The position numbers were made by a program, and so were the translations under genes. Under the pieces are notes generated by a model. It did no database searches and was not told where the DNA came from. It saw nothing but the letters and a program-made list of their open reading frames with translations. 7,235 bases of DNA from an uncultured bacterium (GTDB lineage Bacteria; Bacteroidota; Bacteroidia; Bacteroidales; Bacteroidaceae), in the NCBI GenBank assembly GCA_945788485.1, contig CALZMB010000116.1, positions 1 through 7,235 on the forward strand. Direction: 5' to 3'. This document shows positions 5,782-7,235 of the stretch, in pieces. Numbering within the stretch: position 1 is the first letter of the stretch; each line of letters begins with the position of its first letter.

Positions 5782-7235
5782 ATGTCTGATTTCAACATAG
5801 ACCATCGTCTGAAACACATCTATGATGTATATCCCGAAGCGCCCGACCGTCCGCTTGTAGGCATCACCTGCGACAGCGGCGGCGAAGACTTCAGCCTGCG
5901 CCAGATGTACTGCCGTCAGGTGGAACGTGCGGGAGGCACTCCGGTCCTTCTGCCGCCCTGCGCTGACGTGCGTACGGCCCTGCCGCTGCTCGACACTCTT
6001 CATGCCCTCATCTTCACCGGCGGCGGCGACCATAACCCTTTGTGGATGGGCGAAGAGCCGGTGCCGCAGCTCGGCACTGTCAATCCTCTCCGCGACAGCT
6101 ACGAGCTGTCGCTCTGCCAGCTTGCCTACAACCGCCATCTGCCCATGCTCGGCATCTGCCGTGGCATGCAGACCATCACCATCGCTCTGGGAGGACATGT
6201 CTGCCAGCATATCGAGACAGGCATAAAACACAGCCAGAGCGCGCCGAAGGGCGAAGCGACACACTCTGTCACCATCACGCCGGGCACGATGCTCGCCAAG
6301 GCATACGCCCCGTATCTGCATCTCAATGTCGATGAAGAGGCACGCCAGAACTCTCTCATGTCCGCCGACGCGCCGATGCGCATATATGTCAATTCGTTCC
6401 ATCATCAGGCGGTGGACAATGCGGGCGAGCACCTGAAGGCAGTAGCCACAGCCGCAGACAATATCGTTGAGGCTGTCGAATCGGACGAATACCGCAGCAT
6501 CATCGGAGTGCAATGGCATCCCGAACAGATGGAAGAGGCGGGACTGCCGCTCTTCAGATGGCTTGTCGATGCGGCGCGCCCCCGCCGCGATGCCGTGCGC
6601 TTCCATCATACGCACGTCACACTCGATTCGCACTGCGACACGCCGATGTTCTTCGCACAGGACATCGACTTCCTGAAGCGCGACCCGCGCATCCTCTACG
6701 ACCTTCACAAGATGGACGAAGGACATGTCGATGCCGTCTCGATGGTGTGCTACCTGCCGCAGCCTGGCATCGGCGAACGCTTCTCTGACAAGGTGGGCTT
6801 CGATGTTGACAGCCCGTCGCAGTATGCCGACCTCATCTTCGACCGCATCAACGACATCTGCCAGCGTGCGCCGCAGCGTCTCAGCATCGCCCGCACGCCA
6901 GCCGACGTGTGGCGCGACAAACGCGAAGGCAGGCACTCCATCCTTCTCGGCATAGAGAACGGCATAGCCCTTGAGCACAACCTGCGGCTGCTGAAGCATT
7001 TCAGACAGCGCGGCGTGACATACATCACGCTATGCCACAACGGCGACAACGACATCTGCGATTCGGCGCGCGGCTGCAACACGCACAACGGACTGTCGAA
7101 GTTCGGGCGCGAAGTGATAGCGTCGATGAACGAGCTTGGCATCATGATCGACCTCTCGCACGCCGCCGAGACAAGTTTCTATCAGGCTCTTGAAACCTCC
7201 GCCACGCCCATCGTGTGCAGCCACTCCAACTGCCG
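5782..7235 (+). CDS. C26-type class I amidotransferase fused to M19 dipeptidase, 3'-truncated
   Basis: One uninterrupted frame runs off the window end (484 residues visible). Residues about 24-265 are a class I glutamine-amidotransferase fold of the gamma-glutamyl hydrolase (peptidase C26, PuuD-like) type: oxyanion region FTGGGD (78-83), nucleophile C126 in GICRGMQ, and H246/E248 in QWHPE. No synthetase partner domain is attached. After a short charged linker, residues about 275 onward are a peptidase M19 domain with every metal ligand in view: LDSHCD (H284, D286), GIENG (E392), DLSHA (H460) and CSHSNC (H481); TLCHNGDN (416-423) is also typical. The expected activity is hydrolysis of gamma-glutamyl bonds plus dipeptide cleavage. 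No signal peptide is seen, so it is probably cytoplasmic. ATG 5782 is preferred; in-frame ATG 5752 would add ten residues. A poor -7-like TCTTTTTG at 5736-5743 would leave a 30-nt leader to 5782. The gene follows the Lrp gene and may share its transcript. Confidence 0.9.
   Translation, partial: MSDFNIDHRLKHIYDVYPEAPDRPLVGITCDSGGEDFSLRQMYCRQVERAGGTPVLLPPCADVRTALPLLDTLHALIFTGGGDHNPLWMGEEPVPQLGTVNPLRDSYELSLCQLAYNRHLPMLGICRGMQTITIALGGHVCQHIETGIKHSQSAPKGEATHSVTITPGTMLAKAYAPYLHLNVDEEARQNSLMSADAPMRIYVNSFHHQAVDNAGEHLKAVATAADNIVEAVESDEYRSIIGVQWHPEQMEEAGLPLFRWLVDAARPRRDAVRFHHTHVTLDSHCDTPMFFAQDIDFLKRDPRILYDLHKMDEGHVDAVSMVCYLPQPGIGERFSDKVGFDVDSPSQYADLIFDRINDICQRAPQRLSIARTPADVWRDKREGRHSILLGIENGIALEHNLRLLKHFRQRGVTYITLCHNGDNDICDSARGCNTHNGLSKFGREVIASMNELGIMIDLSHAAETSFYQALETSATPIVCSHSNC

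Noticed and set aside
5659..6999. 446-codon open frame on the minus strand opposite the C26-M19 gene
   Set aside because: The plus-strand frame carries intact catalytic motifs of two enzyme families. The antisense frame has the same codon-shadow composition and no domain.

Overview
The window looks like chromosomal DNA of a GC-rich member of the Bacteroidales, most likely Prevotellaceae. Three things point there. Promoters carry the Bacteroidetes -7 box TAnnTTTG, twice with a TTG/TTTG element exactly 20 bases upstream. Starts lack Shine-Dalgarno sequences. The first gene is a propeller/Y_Y_Y/AraC sensor of a kind typical of this phylum. Coding DNA is GC-rich and intergenic DNA clearly AT-rich. 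The species assignment is inference.

Left part (1-3476, plus strand): the 3' portion of a membrane-spanning AraC-type regulator with a periplasmic propeller sensor and no visible kinase or receiver domain. A 498-base gap follows, holding an 18/20 inverted repeat, a TAnnTTTG box, three small hairpins and a perfect 15-bp terminator stem, which together could be a small RNA gene. Next comes a secreted GH28 pectinase-type glycoside hydrolase with its own promoter box. Regulator plus GH28 suggests sensing and breakdown of pectic polysaccharide; no SusC/SusD pair is in view.

Middle (3477-3648): the convergent gap between GH28 and the next gene holds a 38-bp-arm inverted repeat built from an 8-bp unit (GTTGACRA), plus a further direct copy of part of one arm.

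Right part (3649-7235): an M18 aminopeptidase on the minus strand, divergent from an Lrp/AsnC regulator. Each has a well-formed promoter in the shared 191-base gap, and TTGTAAA-like motifs lie between the two promoters. About 160 bases after the Lrp gene begins an open frame that runs off the window. It encodes one polypeptide joining a class I glutamine-amidotransferase-fold hydrolase (peptidase C26 type) to an M19 (renal/membrane dipeptidase) domain. Catalytic residues of the first domain and all five metal ligands of the second are present. This half reads as a cytoplasmic peptide and amino-acid breakdown module next to an amino-acid-responsive regulator. The C26-M19 fusion is the most interesting gene in the window.
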